Positions 1-14,400 of a stretch of DNA of 64,000 nt are shown here, in pieces. This DNA is from Baylisascaris procyonis (lineage: Eukaryota; Nematoda; Chromadorea; Rhabditida; Ascarididae): contig JAZARR010000197.1 in NCBI GenBank assembly GCA_037389465.1, positions 6,186,501 to 6,250,500 of the forward strand. Direction: 5' to 3'. Below the pieces are notes generated by a model. It saw nothing but the letters and a program-made list of their open reading frames with translations, did not search any database and was not told where the DNA came from. Position numbers and translations under genes: made by a program. The first letter of the stretch is position 1, and each line of letters starts with the position of its first letter.

Positions 1-5
1 CATAC

Positions 6-3000
6 CTGCGTTCCCTAAGAGATGCTGTGGATCTCGCTGATAGATTACATTGGGGATCGGTGCGTGGATCTTCTGGATGCCACTGATCACCACTATCGCT
101 AGTCATCGTTTTTCGCTTTTCCTTAAAATTTTCCATTTTTTTTTCATTTTTCATACAAAAACTATCTTATTTCCTCAATTACTCGCCAAAATTTTCCATC
201 ATTCTCTCCATTTTTCAACATTTCTCCAGCAAAAAAAATCAATTCAGATTTCGAAAAGAAAACAATTAGGAAAATCCTAGAAATCGATAAAGCGATCGAT
301 AAGAAATTTTTGAATTTATCGATTTAATTTAAAGAAGTTTCTAATGGATCAATTTAAAACGAAATCAGAAGCGAACAAATCAAACGAATGAGCAAAACGA
401 AAGGAGGCGTTGAAAAAAAAACAACAACAGCTGTTAGTGCACAACGCTCCCAAACAATCATAAAACCAAACACCAACAATAATTTAACTGCGAACGCAAA
501 TCTCCCTCATCTTTGTTCTTCTCACCTCTTTGCTTTCCCATGCTCTTTAATTAAAGATAACTCAATTTCTTATTACCACCCTAAAATCTGATGTCTCTAA
601 GCTCAATAGGCACGCGAATAAGATAGCTTTAAATTGGGGGGAAATAGCAACAGAGAGTGTGGATGTAATCATTCACAAAGAATAACAACTAAAAAAAGAA
701 CTGAGATCTGAATAAAAAACAACACAACAATACTAGAATAAACACACACCTGTCTAGATGTCGTATGCGACCTTTCCTCGGATATGCTCGCATAATTGAG
801 GCCATAACCAATTAGCAATATAAGCAGGAATGTGCCCACCGCACTCAATACTGGCAATGCCTCTTCCTTACTGATATGGAACCATGCCGTTTCACCCATA
901 CGTACCGCGGCACGTGAAATACGAGTGAATAATGACGGTCGAAACTCATCCATCTAAGAAAAACCTATGAGTTTAGACTTATACCACAAAGTTTTACAAC
1001 CAACCTAGTCTCACTTACTAGAAAAGGTTTTTCCACTCTCGATTCCACTATGTTTTCCAACAGACACTGTTTGTACTTGATATCGAGCACTCAACTTATG
1101 AAAGCTTTCATGCTCAATTCATATTTGAAATACGAAACGTCTGTCAGTTTGAAAAATTTATAACATTTCGAAGCAATAATCGAGGCATCAAGCTTGGGAT
1201 AAACATATAAACAAACACCTGTCAAATCTTGCTCATTCAATCAGCAGAATGCCTCCATCTCTCGTTATCTCTGTCTGCCACCAATAGCTCATCTGTGTGA
1301 TTGATACATCGCAATTTGCGAAACTGAGATGATTCCTGATTGCAGATTCGTAAATTCTAACATCACAGATCATCCCCTCTTCCTTAGGAACTCCTTCCTC
1401 CCTTTTCCCCGACCTACATTTCCCAAAGAAGATTGATAAAAAAATTGTCAAATACTGACCTATACAGACAAACAAAATAAATGAATAAAAATAAAATAGA
1501 TACCAATGTGACAAGAGTGGCTTGATAATCGAGTTTTATGGTTCCACTAAGAATCTCGTGAATTCGTTTCTTAAGCTGTTCGCCGCTTACGTTCGCATTC
1601 GCCTCGCTCGCATCCCATGCTCCATGGAACCATGCAAAACGTGCTCTATTGTATTCCAGACGCCATATAACAACCACGTCACGTTTAGCACCCTATAATT
1701 TACTCATTGAATGCTCATCTTAAATTCATTCAAATTGCTTAAAATCAGTCTGAAATACTTCGCATTGCCTTCCTTATCGCAATCCACTTCTGAATATAGC
1801 TTCTGGATTGGTCTCATAACCTTGTTTGCAATATATTTTTTAAGTCAACCTTAAGAACTCCAAACAGTGAAATGTGATGGTCGTGTTTGAACTGAAGCTT
1901 CCCAATCCATGATAAACATAAAAATATCCACGGTGATAATCCGACCCTTCATTTGATGGGGCCATACTTGCTCAGGTGCGCCGAAAATTATTCATTCTCT
2001 TCCCACAAGAATTGTTTCGGGTGGAACCGTTGACTTTGTGGCACTTCCCATACTTCTCTTAACCAAACTGTATTGTCAAATCTTATCCTCATTCCCTTAT
2101 GAGCCGTTCTTGCATGATAACGCCCGAATCCAAATAATTTAGGCATATTACAACAAAAAAAAAAAACCCGACGACTAAATGAATACAAAATTGGTAATAA
2201 ATTTAGAAATTACAAGTGGTAGATGGAAAAGATAAGGGCAAATTGTGTGATATTAATAATCCGCTAAAACGACATTGGTAGAAGAAACCTTATTAGCTCA
2301 TTGCATCCCCCCCTCCCAATCCTCTGTCCCAAAACTAACTACAAGAACTACATTAGAAGGATCGTAATCTTATAGACGACGTCAAGCGTACCTGATCGGA
2401 TTGTTGTTCTTTTGGTAATTCTTCAAGAAATGGTAGAATAAATTCTCTTTGTTTATCGACGAACATATATGCAAATTGAACACGTTGTGGATCTAACGTT
2501 GATCCTTCGTGTCGTATAAATTGTCGCATTGTATTGATATGACGTTGATCACTCGATGAGTCCATTACGGTCAAAATAACACATAATTTACGAGCATTAC
2601 GTGCCGATACTCGACATAAATCGTCCAAATGTGCTTGAGATGCTAACTGAAATAAATCTCGATCTAATAGACACTAATTTTTGGAACTGCGAAAAAAATA
2701 TATAATCAAAATAATTAAATACCAATAATCGGTGTCGCTATGAATCTACAAAGAATTTCCACTATTACTATTTATTATATTTTCTCGCATAGAAAAAAGT
2801 TTCTTTTTTCTTAAAATAAGGAGCAATAGGTTTATGCTGAATAGTTTTCGGCTCAAGAGGGAATCTCCGTTTAAATTTTTCTATTAGATGATCATAACTT
2901 TTTACTCGTGGATATCGTAAGGATCGTATTCCCTTTAAATAACAAGAATCGATGTTTCATTCATTTATAATCACTGCCATCACAAAGAACTAAAAGGAAA

Positions 3001-6000
3001 ACATTCCAAACAATATATTAATCAAAACTAATAGACTCTTACCACGAAAACATATTAGAAGTAAAAAGAAAAGAGCATTTCAGACACCGACGTTGGGAAA
3101 AGCATCGGCTGGAATCTTTCCGGCAATTATCGGAGAAGCGGTAATGTATGGATCCACATTTTAAAGATAAAAAAGGCGCCCTACTCAAGACCATTTGACT
3201 AAAAGGCATTCCCGCTATTCGAATTCCTTGATGAACTCCTCAGCTAATCCAGCATTTACAACATTTGTAAGCCTAAATCTTTCCTTCTCAATGTCAATCC
3301 TTAAATCTTCAATAAATCCCATTAAAGAAACGAACCATCGAAGTGGAAATAATAATAGACCACCAAATTTATGTGACTATTACCGCATAAAAACTCTCCT
3401 ACAATTTGATCATAAGTTTCTATAGCTTTCGGTGTCCACAAAAATTAGATTGTGTGAAGATATTCAATTTCAAACGTTTCCTCGGCAGAATTTACAAAAA
3501 TAATATATAACACCGACAATATATATTACTGACGCTCAAAAATGCACCTATATTTTTCTAGCACATATAGGATCACCACCCACACTGGAGGTTCAAATAT
3601 ACTTTTGTTTTTGTTCTACTATCTTTAACTGATAAATTATGATGTTTTAAGTTTTAAAAATATATGTATTCAATATACATTTCGACTGCATAAGCACTGA
3701 GATATCTATAGGTCAAAAAAATTGCAGAATAAATCTATAAAAAAATCTTTAGCTCAAAAATTTGCATAGAAATATGCTTAAAATCAGCAATATGAGATCG
3801 ATGAGCTCACATACGATTCAATTAATCCGCTCTACTCAATAATCATCAAATCAGAGAAACATCCTTCGAAACGTACCCTCGGAAAGACGAGATGTTTGTT
3901 ATTTTCAATAAGAGCAGCCATCGCCTCAATCGACATCTGTTTGCCATTACCGACCGATAATCGAGCTACCGGTCCTTTCTAGAAATATACGAGATTTGAA
4001 TATGTCGAACGAAGAGCGTAACGTGCAGCGGTACATAAAAATTTATTTCCCACTCCTTATTTATATTTCAATTGCACAACAATTCGACGCAGAGTATCTA
4101 AATTTATAGACAAAAGTAAAACCTTATTACTGTTATATGGGCTGGTACCTTCACATATTAGCACCAATTGGTATTTCACATAGCAGCCTAAGTTGGTAAC
4201 CCTCCCCTGGAATTATAAGACTATTCTATACCACTGTGCTCTTTATCAGTATTATATATGCGCTTACTGTCGTATGATTATACCAAATGTGATAATGAAT
4301 AGAAGAAAACTCCTGTCTAATAGTAACTAATCAATGAAAAAGATCGCGAAGTGGACATTAAACTAAAAAGGCTGCAAACATGGAAATTTAAAGGTGTACG
4401 AGTGGTATAAAAAAAACCACACACCGCAAAAAAAGATATGAGCAAGAGCAATTCATTACTATTGTTTAATCACTCAGCTACTGTTAATACGAAGAGTGAA
4501 AGAAAAAAAGCGGAAGTTTGCGATACGTTGTGAACGGAAGAATCTAATTTCAGCGATCAACAATCCCGAAAATTAGGGGAAGGGGGAGGGGGCATAATCT
4601 GACTTTTGCTTGTAAATAAAAATTTCAGGTCCTTTGCCCACATCTAACGGTGTAGACGATCCCACAGAAAGGAGCTTAAGCCATTCATATTCACATGCAC
4701 AATTCACTGTATGAGGCCGACCAATTTCACCTGTCCTCAACCAATAATGCAAGATGGTGTTTACAATAAAGTGGCACAAAATGATGCATCCTTTCATTTT
4801 CTTTCTGTTGACTTCTTCCTATCTTCACTGGAAACTACAGAGATTATGCTACCACACAGCTCAAAAGCACGATAGTAAGGAAGCCTGAAAGATGAACACT
4901 TGGACGGCTTTAACAAGTTGATATATTTAACAGCTATGTATTGAAAAAGCAACTGAAGAAAATACAACCTTGAAAGCCGGGAATATCGATAAAACCTTTC
5001 ATAAAGGTTTTCACATTTCATAAATTATTACTTTCTTTTACCTAATTCAGGAAAACACCGCACAGATTAAGTGAACCACTTTCATATTACCTCCACCTAA
5101 TTATTTCTGCGATTTCCTTCACTCAATTTAAACTATTAATACACTTTTCAAGTACTAAACAACATTATCCTCTATCCTTCATCGAAAATTTCTAATGGAC
5201 AAAGGCAAAGATGTATATCATACTACAACGGTGGGAAATTTCATCCAGGCCGACGAAAACAAAACGCAATATTCATTCAATAAAGAGGCCGGAAATTACA
5301 AATTAAAATAATTCAAACATAATTAAAGATGCTAATCAATGCAAAGGTGTAAAAAATTTACCTCAGGGAAATCATTGAAAATAAGAATATTATCGCAATT
5401 CAAACATTGTATGCCCAATGCATCTCTCATTTTCACCACTTCATCGTTGTTTTCATTCAAATAAACATAAGCAAAACGAGCGAATGTCGCATATTTCATT
5501 GACGTCAACATATATCGGATACGAGGATCTTCTTTTGTTCCAAAAATTAATACTGATATCTGAAATGATAATATTTTAATAATCCCACCTAGATGCTAGA
5601 AAACGAAGTGGATACAGACGCATGCAAGAGAAAAGATGAGAGAGAGCGGAGATAGAAATTTAAAGAATGACATCATTTGCAGATCCGACTTCTTTAACTA
5701 CTCCCTCCACCGGATTAATAAAAAACAAAACGCATCAATACAAACAATACGATGAACCGACAACACAAAACACCAGCATGAACGAATTTGCAAGTAGTAA
5801 TTTATATACCGACCTCTACAACCGATTTACAAGTGATGGCTTATACACCGATCTCCATGGCCAATTTCTAAGTGGTGATTTACATACCGAACTCTATAAC
5901 CGACTTACGAGTGGTGGTTTATAAACCAATTTCTATGTGGAATTTATAAATGCTGGTTTATACGCCGAACTCTATAAGAAACTATGGGTAGCGGGTTTGT

Positions 6001-9000
6001 ACACTGAACTGAAAACAAGCTCTACGCGTTGTTCCAAAATTTATTTAATATTAGAAAAACATCGGTTTTCTTCAGTGTATGCTTATGTGATCTAATCAAT
6101 AACAAAACCATAATGCTGTTGTAAAACACTTCTTATGCTCACTTCTCCCTCCGTTTTTCATACAATATTCCTATTTCATTGCATTCGATTCTCATTTTCT
6201 ACCCATACATCGTTAAATAAATAACAAATGTATAATACATCAGCACCATTATAATATACCTTATTATAGCTTTTCCACTGATCGATAAAACGCCTTAGGC
6301 CATCGTGATTATTGATCTTGTAAAGAAATGTGTTCGGAATGACATCACGTGCAAATATTCGCACTGATTTTTCCGACAATGCTAAAACAATTATATAATA
6401 TTACATCATATATTTTCTCCCATATCTTTCTGAAACAATTTTTTTCCCTTTCCTGAAACAATATTTCCTGAATTTTTATTCCTGATGGATCCCGAAAACG
6501 AGTCCTGAACAATTTCCTCAATGAAACAAACAAAACAACTTCCTGAAACAACAACATAAAATCATAAATATACACAAGAATCCGATATACCTTCAAACCT
6601 TTTAAATTTCCCCTTCCAAACTTTGTTGCTATCCGTCACTAAACTAACTCCAACTGTTTCATTTTCTTGTTGCCAACAATTATCCGCATTTTAATTCCTC
6701 AACACTTGCATTTTTTATTCACAATAGACGCCGAATTATTGTGAAAATTTTAACGTCTACTATTTTACCACTCCTTACTTATGTAGTTGACGCATGAATA
6801 AACTTATCTCTCTAACTGATAAACGACTACCATCACCTTTGCCTGTATGCAACATATTACACCAAACACATCCACCTACTACTGTCCGCTTATTTTGCGC
6901 GATGCCTCATGACATCTCTGCGAGTTGCAGTACATTACATAAAGGGAGCCTTATTAACTATTCACTGCCAACTCGGAGTTACCAACAAATAAGTCGATCA
7001 CTGGACGTAACCCCTAAAGGTTTTGCCATTTATCGCGCCGTCTAAACAACGACTTACCTGAGCGTATAAAAATTTGCATTTACCTTTACATTTTGCCCGC
7101 AAAGTTTCCCAAAAACATCGAAGAAATCTGCGGAAAGTTTTCCTTCAAAAACATTTGAAAAAACTCACGATGCATGGATCCTCTATAATGAATAACGCGT
7201 CCTTCTACGACGACCACGATTGATGGCAAACGTGAAACACGCAACTTCTCCAATAAATTCCCATCTGTTATCGCATTAACTGTACCTATACCATATCCTG
7301 AAATCAAACACCTCATCTCATAATTACGGTAACCACAGGAAACAAAAAGCTGCCTTATGAACTGGATGCTGATATTAGAATCATAAATGAAATCTGAGCA
7401 CTCTCAGTACTATCTAACAATTTCAGCTTAGAAGCTTACTATGCAAAAACATTTCCGGTCTCTAAAAACCGAAAATTGGTGGAATAGAATAATTTAACTC
7501 CATACCCCTACCTATATATTACAATATAACCACCAAACATGTCATCAAGCCATATCCACATTATGCAAACTCCACGCTACCATACTCTTCTAACAAAACC
7601 TCTTTATGTAATAAACTTATCCAAGAAAAAAAAAAGGTTATTTAAAAATCATAACGAACACAGCGTTTAAAATTCTAACTGAAGCCGAACTACCTCTATA
7701 ACAATAATGCATCAGTGTGGATCACTTCCGCACGCTAATTCTTTCCGTTCAAAACTTTTATTTTTGGGAAAAAGAAAAGCGAAAAAGAGTTAAAATAATT
7801 CACCTAACGGTTCGAGATCTTCGACTATACTCTGCCAGATGGGTTCCAACCGGAAGCAAAGTTGGCAATATCCAGAATAAGCGAAAACAATCATCGGCTG
7901 AGAAAAACTTTTCTCCAACAACGTATGCGAGAACATTCGCATTGATATACGATGCTTTTGAAAATAGGAATTCCCATTATCGAATCCACCAAATGCAAAA
8001 CCAAACTGAAAAAAAAATGTTTGCATAATGAGCATAACGTAAAATTTTATAAATAATCACTCATACTTTCAAGGTGAAACACTGAACTGCATTTTGCATG
8101 AAAATATCACTTCCCACCCCATTTCCCCCATCCCTGGGCAAACCACCAACATCGAAAGTTAAACCTATTTAACAACATTTTCCCATTCGATTTGGAAATA
8201 TGAAACATAGGAAAATTTCACAGATTTTCTAAACCTCTACTCACACCTATGTTTAGAAAAAGGAGTGAAAATTTTCAAATATTCTTGATTTTAAACCTCA
8301 AATTTAGTGACATTCCCATGGGACCAAAGGAAAATTGAAAGATTATGCAATTTGAAAAGGTAATTTCATTTTTTACAAATAAAAACTCGATGGAAATTCT
8401 AATAAGACTATCCACGAATCCTCACTTCGACTGATTTCAACCAATCATAATAAGAACCAATGAAAACCCAAAAAACATCATTTAAATCCCAGAAAGATGT
8501 GCAACCCTAATCATAGTAATATTCGATGAAATCCTATCCGCCTCCCTCCCCCCTCCCCCTTCCGTCTTTTTAATAACTCCTCCCATTAATCTAACAGAAA
8601 TCTTTTTAGAAATTTTTGAGAAATATTTAATCCTGGAATTTTTATTTGGGGATGAACAAAATAAAATGAATCCTACAACAATGATCGAAGGAGTGCATAC
8701 GAAAGTTGAATCAGCCAAAGTAGATTCTTACAACTTTACTATTACTACGCCATACTGCAGGGTAGCATAGTGCTCTAGATGATTTCTGTATAAATATATC
8801 AAATAAATATAAAATCAGCCGACGATTGTTTAGTTTCCGCACTCCCCTTCCTTCCTCCCTTCCGTATCCTTAGCACAAACTCTCTTTTCCCATCTGCCCA
8901 ACAAAATAACAAAAGTAAAAACTAACGAATTCTTCGAAATGATGTGCCGCATGACGATATCCATCAGTTGAAGGCTCATCGAACGTCCCATATTTGTCAT

Positions 9001-11437
9001 AACGCTCTTTCTTTAATGGATCTGATAAAATCTAAAAGGACTATTTGTGATTAGCGTTTCAAAATGCAAATGATGTACCTTATTTCAGTTAACATCTCCT
9101 CCCCTTCTCCCCTCCCACTCCATTTTCTATACTACATCCAATCAGCCTGTCAATAAATCTCACAATTCCCGAATGAAACTTTTTTAATAAAATGATTGCT
9201 ATCGAATAAATTAAAAAAATAAAAGTAAAAAAATAAATAACAAGTAGTGGAAAGCTCACCATTTGATCTTTATAAATTTAAAAAAAAAAACTGTTTATAA
9301 GTATAAACAAATAAATTTCAAATAAAACTTACATGAACTCCAAGCCAAATTACTTCTTTATTAGAATGCTTAAGAGATCTTAAAGGAAAGGAACGAAAAC
9401 AAAAGACACGACGAACAGAGACTTAAGCATTACGGCTATAAGCGATATTACGGGAAAAGAAATTAAATTAGCTTTACCTTTCCCAAATTAGCTCTTCATG
9501 GACCCAATAAAGCAATACGTAAGGAACTAGATAAGCAAGTAGATAGCCCAAAAGAATCGTAAGTGCAAGAGTGAAGCAATTAATGTAAATATTTTTGGCT
9601 AAAGCGAAATACGGAAATTGCAAGCGCAAGCGACCGGAACACCGACTTTATATGCAGACATTCCTTTTTATATCTATCCTTATCTCACTTCCTTAGTCTC
9701 ACCAATGTTTAATTACGCTCAGCCAAAATCAAGCAGCACCACAGTGACCTAGCCTTAAGTTGTAATAGAGGGATCAAACACATAAGACATCCCACTTTAG
9801 TGCACTAATCAAAACTGCAAATAATGCCCAATGGCAAGGTTTTATGGCATAGCAGCAATGCTGTGGAGAGACGAGAAATTTTGGAAACGAACATTACCAA
9901 AAGTGATTCATCATCAAAGAAATTATGAGAGATAAGGTGAGAAACTAATAAAATCGTCGATAAAATCATCTAAGGTTTAGATCGATCTGCTTTTAAAGTG
10001 TTTATCATTAATTAATGGACAGTTGGACATAAGTGGTCGCCTAATCACTCCCCAATCACCATTATTTACTCCAGTGATTACCACTTGCAAAGTCTAAAAG
10101 ACACATAAATATTTGCATAACTCATTGGTAAGTGAAATGCAATGCCCACTTTACAAGAATAAAGCAAAAAAAAAAGCTAAGCACTCGTTGCAAATTGAAG
10201 GAGTTTATGAAACGCTCGTTAGCAATCGATGTAGCGCAAGAGGCTCGTCTAACAATTGAAATAATATATGAGGAAATTGAAATTACAAACGAAGTACTTA
10301 CTGGAAATTGAAACAATATAGAAAGTACTTGATGGAACTTGAAAGAATATATGAAGTACCTACTAGGAATTATTTGAAATATCCATTGGAAATTAAAAAT
10401 TAGTCACAAATAATTGAAAAAAAATATATATATGAAGCATTCATTATAAAATTCAAACAATACGAATATAAGCCGTACGCAAATAACTGATATAATCATC
10501 AACTCAAATCATAAAACAAACATTTACAACAATAAAAAAAAAAGTTGTAAATAAAGTTGAAATAACCTCATAAGCGCGTGTGATCGCCATAAATTTCTCA
10601 TGAGCTTTTGGACTGTCGTTCTTATCTGGATGCCTTAAATTCATAAAATATTATCCACGAATTCTACCTCTCACTCTTTTACTACCCTATTCACAAACCT
10701 TTTTTACCTCTTACTCTAAAAACTTTTATTAATTTTTTACAGTAACAAATATTCGAGTAAAAGACTGCTAAACAAAGTTAACATATATAGGTGAGAACGT
10801 GGGCATTATATAACAAGGTAGTATTTTGATGAGGTTCATAAGACCATATGAGCCGTATCATAGACGTTAAAAAAGGTACCAAATGAAGTGAGTGGTTATA
10901 AAGAGATGATAACTACAGAGTGGTAAAACTTTGTATTATAAGATCGCTTCCGCTTTTTGCGTCAAACAGACAATCAGCAACAACTATTGTTCACTATCGC
11001 AAACATCTACAGATATGTAATTTCATCACATTTGTCAAAAACATTCAACCAAGACTGCATGGATGTTTGTAGTTCTTTCTTCCACAATCCTGGAACTCGA
11101 TATTCCCTTGAGAAAGACATGAGACGTTTGTCGGCATTTCAACGGGATTTTAGGCCGCTTATGAAGTTTCAAAGGTGTCGTTAGTGTTCATTAGCCTGGT
11201 GGCACCTGAGAATTACACCATCCTCAAATACTTCAACAAAAATATGAAACAGTCGAAGTTACTTTAAAAAATTAAAAAAACTGACCATTCTTTAGCGAGA
11301 TTTTTGTAGGCACGTTTGATCTCCTTCATAGTTGCCTTCTTTGTTAAGCCTAATGTCGCATAAGGATCCTCGTTGGCGAGCACAATCGCAACGATGATCA
11401 ACACTATTAGCATAAAGCAGATACGTTGCGCTTTCAT
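6..11437 (-). CDS. DNAJC16-like J-domain/thioredoxin membrane protein (3' end off the left edge)
   Basis: Twelve exons join in frame: 11286-11437, 10567-10633, 8927-9031, 7804-8005, 7169-7297, 6260-6381, 5362-5559, 3877-3978, 2392-2646, 1504-1692, 750-953 and 6-121. They give 613 residues plus two bases. Residues 1-21 form a signal peptide. The J domain spans about 25-92, with YATLGL, W51 and HPD at 52-54. A thioredoxin fold follows, with redox motif CQLC at 155-158 and cis-Pro in SRLPS (P200). A Lys/Arg- and aromatic-containing region runs to a transmembrane helix at about 540-561, then a polar tail. This order and the helix position match animal DNAJC16 (C. elegans dnj-8 type). In the family the J and thioredoxin domains face the ER lumen and engage BiP-type Hsp70; that role is family knowledge. 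ATG at 11437 was chosen over the in-frame GTG at 11446 because the signal peptide begins there and an AG acceptor lies just upstream. Exon 12 has the weakest acceptor (TTTTAAG). Exons 1-11 are secure. Confidence 0.92.
5793..6017 (+). repeat. 39-bp minisatellite, six copies, coding-like period of 13 residues
   Basis: Six diverged copies start at 5793, 5832, 5871, 5910, 5949 and 5988 (the last truncated). On the plus strand five of the six read as variants of a GLYTELYNRLTS-type 13-residue unit in one frame. Copy 4 carries a TAA. The array lies in the intron between exons 6 and 7 of the minus-strand J-protein gene, so the coding reading is antisense to that gene. A short frame from 5667 runs into it. 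Confidence 0.8.
9032..10566 (-). other. Introns of the DNAJC16-like gene
   Basis: This entry marks the longest intron (1.5 kb, between exons 2 and 3). Other introns over 300 bases lie at 122-749, 954-1503, 1693-2391, 2647-3876, 3979-5361, 6382-7168, 7298-7803, 8006-8926 and 10634-11285, with a shorter one at 5560-6259. They are AT-rich and hold no convincing nested gene. Notable content is a 39-bp minisatellite at 5793-6017, a cluster of TTCCTGAAACAA-like words at about 6430-6555, and a degenerate repeat tract at 10238-10385. Short plus-strand frames such as 6794-7045 and 10957-11184 have no recognisable domain. Confidence 0.6.
10238..10385. repeat. Degenerate tandem repeat tract
   Basis: Words such as GGAAATTGAAACAATATA and AAGTACTTGATGGAACTTG recur three to four times with imperfect spacing of about 35-45 bases. 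The tract lies inside the long second intron of the DNAJC16-like gene. No coding potential is evident. Confidence 0.5.
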
Positions 11438-11448
11438 TGTGCTCACCT
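11438..11448 (-). promoter_or_regulatory. Candidate trans-splice acceptor and 9-nt leader of the DNAJC16-like mRNA
   Basis: On the minus strand the sequence reads TATAG followed by GTGAGCACA and then the ATG at 11437. An AG acceptor nine bases before the start fits nematode spliced-leader trans-splicing. The same arrangement is seen at the two small secreted genes. The tract before it is not strongly pyrimidine-rich, so this is suggestive only. Confidence 0.35.
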
Positions 11449-14400
11449 ATACATATTCATTAAGGTGTCAGATAGGTAAAATAAAGAAAAAAATTAGCTC
11501 AAGTTTATTCCAAAGGAATAATGAACTGAAGATTTTCTTGAAAAAAAAAAGATGAGCACAAGCGCGAGAAGGAAGTAACCTAATAACTTGGCTATGGTTC
11601 AAATATAACTGAATTATCAATAAACTTGTGTCAGCAGTAGCCAAACGTCCTCGATAATGTAAAATAATATTTATAAAAAAATGAAGTGGCATCAGTCCTT
11701 CAGATGTATTAGATCAATATCACATTGTACACTTCAAAAATTTTATTTTTGAATATCGAACATCCTTGCATTAATATCACACCTATACGATAGCATAAAT
11801 TAATAAATATCGTATAAATACTTCCTCTTCGCCTGTACACCTCAATGTTTATGCGCCCCCAAAGCAGAAACATCAATCCATCTGTACATTGTTAACGTCG
11901 TTACCGTTTAAATGTTTTCGCTACGAGATGTGGCGCATTTTAAAATGTTTAGAAGCGCTCTACGGCAAATTGAAATTCGCTGCAAGAATCCGTTCAACAT
12001 GAATTTTTTGTCTTAGTACCATATCCGGAATTTGGGCACATTTATTAACATCTCATATCCGGTTGATCTCTGCTTGATATTTGCATTTTTTTCTTTCTCA
12101 TTTCATCCCAGCAGCCACAGAAATCCGTTAACGGCGAGTCGCGCCTCATACAGCAATAACTGTTATCGCAGCTCGTACAGTAATTACCACCTCTTAGTGG
12201 ACGATCCCAAGTAGCCATATATTTGCAAACGGATATGATGGCGATTAAGATATGCAAATCTCCCAGCGATATGCAAAGTGCTCAGTATAATTCGATTGAT
12301 GTAAAGCTCGAAATGATGGTTGACGATTAAGAACAATTCTTAGGAAAAGAACCAACACAATTACGCCATATGCAAATCTCCCATTGTCTTCGTTTTGCCC
12401 TCAGGGCAAATAATGCACCTAATGAGATATTAAATCGATGCAGATTTAGCAAGACACAGACATAACGTAGACACATATATGTTTTTGATTTAAGACCTCA
12501 CTGATATCGTAGAGTTCAATTCGATTTTCATATATGATTCCAGATCGCCCAAGGATATTTTCTGAGATCCCGCTTGGAAATGTTTTCTCATTCATATATT
12601 CTGCTTCAAATTCGAAAAGAAAGTAACAAATGGAATTCAAAAAAGTCGATTCATTTTTGTTCTATATTGGCTCTATTTGGGGTTCATTAGCATATTATGT
12701 GGTTAAGGTCGATAATTTGTCGTGTTCTAAGCAGCATTTCTAGTAATAGTTAGCTCCATCCAGTATATTTACTAATTAGCAGTAACTAACTGTGAGTAAT
12801 TTTATGATGTTTATTTGTGTCTATAGTCCTTTCCTTACTCTTTTATCTCTCATTTTTCGAGTTTTAGAAACATGTAGTTGTCTGCTTTCTTTATTGGAAA
12901 ACATTGGAAATTTACAGAAAAAAATAGCAATTATTAGTTTATAAAGACACAGTTTTGGAAAATGAAGATACCACCTTAGAAATTGTTGAAAAATTTAGGA
13001 AATTGAGAAAATTTTCGAAAACTTTTTTCAATTGAGATAAAACTGCTTGATGGAAAATGTTTCAGTTTAATAATTTTATTTCAATTTCTCAAATTTGGAA
13101 AATACACAAAAATTGCATGAATAGGAACAGTGAAAAAAAAATTTGCGCAAGCAAAAAAAAAAAAAATAGCGAAATGAATAAAAAAAGAAACGAAACATCT
13201 ACAAAACAAGAATTCTGACCAACAAAGACTGAATAAGTAAGAAAAGCGATATTGTGAAGGTAAAAAAGATTCAACCACAGTTTGTAAAATGGATTGCATG
13301 CGTTAATGATATCGGTGAGTAGGAGATTCTTGATTTCTAAAACGTGGATACCGAAAACTCTATAGCACATTTCTTATATTACATTGAAACTGATGCGCAC
13401 GTCGACTATAAAGAAAGGCAAATTGAAATTGAAAATTTTCTCAAAATGGAATGTCGGAGAAGTTGCACGAAGTTTTTTTTTTTTTTTTTAAACAAGGAAA
13501 CAAATCAAACTTGAGCGTGTGATATTTTAATGACTCCAGGCTGGAGCTGATAGTGTCATTTGGCCAATGTGGAGCACGATAAATCTAAGCACGATAAAAT
13601 CATTTGATGCTAAACACATTTAGAAGCATCTTTTAAATGCGCATAGCAAAATTGATTCATAACGGTCTCTTCAGATGATCGACAAAGAAAAGAGTGAGTG
13701 AGTCGGTCGTCGATCCATAATTCTGCGCATTTTTATCGACTAATTTTAGAGATTCGATCTAAAAGGTGCATTTTTGCCGTATCGTTGGTATAATTGATTA
13801 AAGCAGCAGCAAAATTTTCATCGGTAGAGAACCGTTCGTGAGAACAATTGCATAAGTAACGTATTCAGTTCAATGTTCTCATATTCTAATCGACATAATT
13901 CACTATGAATTCATAGCTTTCAATTATTACCACGAGTCGTAACCTTTCCGGTTATAATTCCGGTTGAACTCAGTTTATAATTCCTCTCATTTTCCGGTTG
14001 ATAGAATCCGATTGAGAGAATGTAAACTTCGTGTTGAAGTCACCTTAGTGTCTAATATCTTTGCATAAATTATTTTCCTTTCATAAAAATCAACAAGTTT
14101 TTGTTTTATTGATGTTGGCATTTCAATCACCGTGATCGCAAGCTTCACCTCTTCATTTGTTTGATCTAATGTTCCGATCGTTCTTTATTTACCTTGTGAA
14201 ATAAAGGTTCCTCAAGATCATTAAATGGTACGTAACGCCTACGTCTATTTCAGGTTGAAGGTGATCGAATCAATAAAAATATGAAGCACTTATTCAGCAT
14301 AGTTTATGTTATATATATATATATATATTTCTTTATTTATCTATTTATATTTATATAAAACGAATATTTTGATACACTGTATAGACATCGGATCTTTCAT

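Noticed and set aside
7717..8028. 103-codon plus frame
   Set aside because: Antisense shadow of the thioredoxin-domain exon at 7804-8005.
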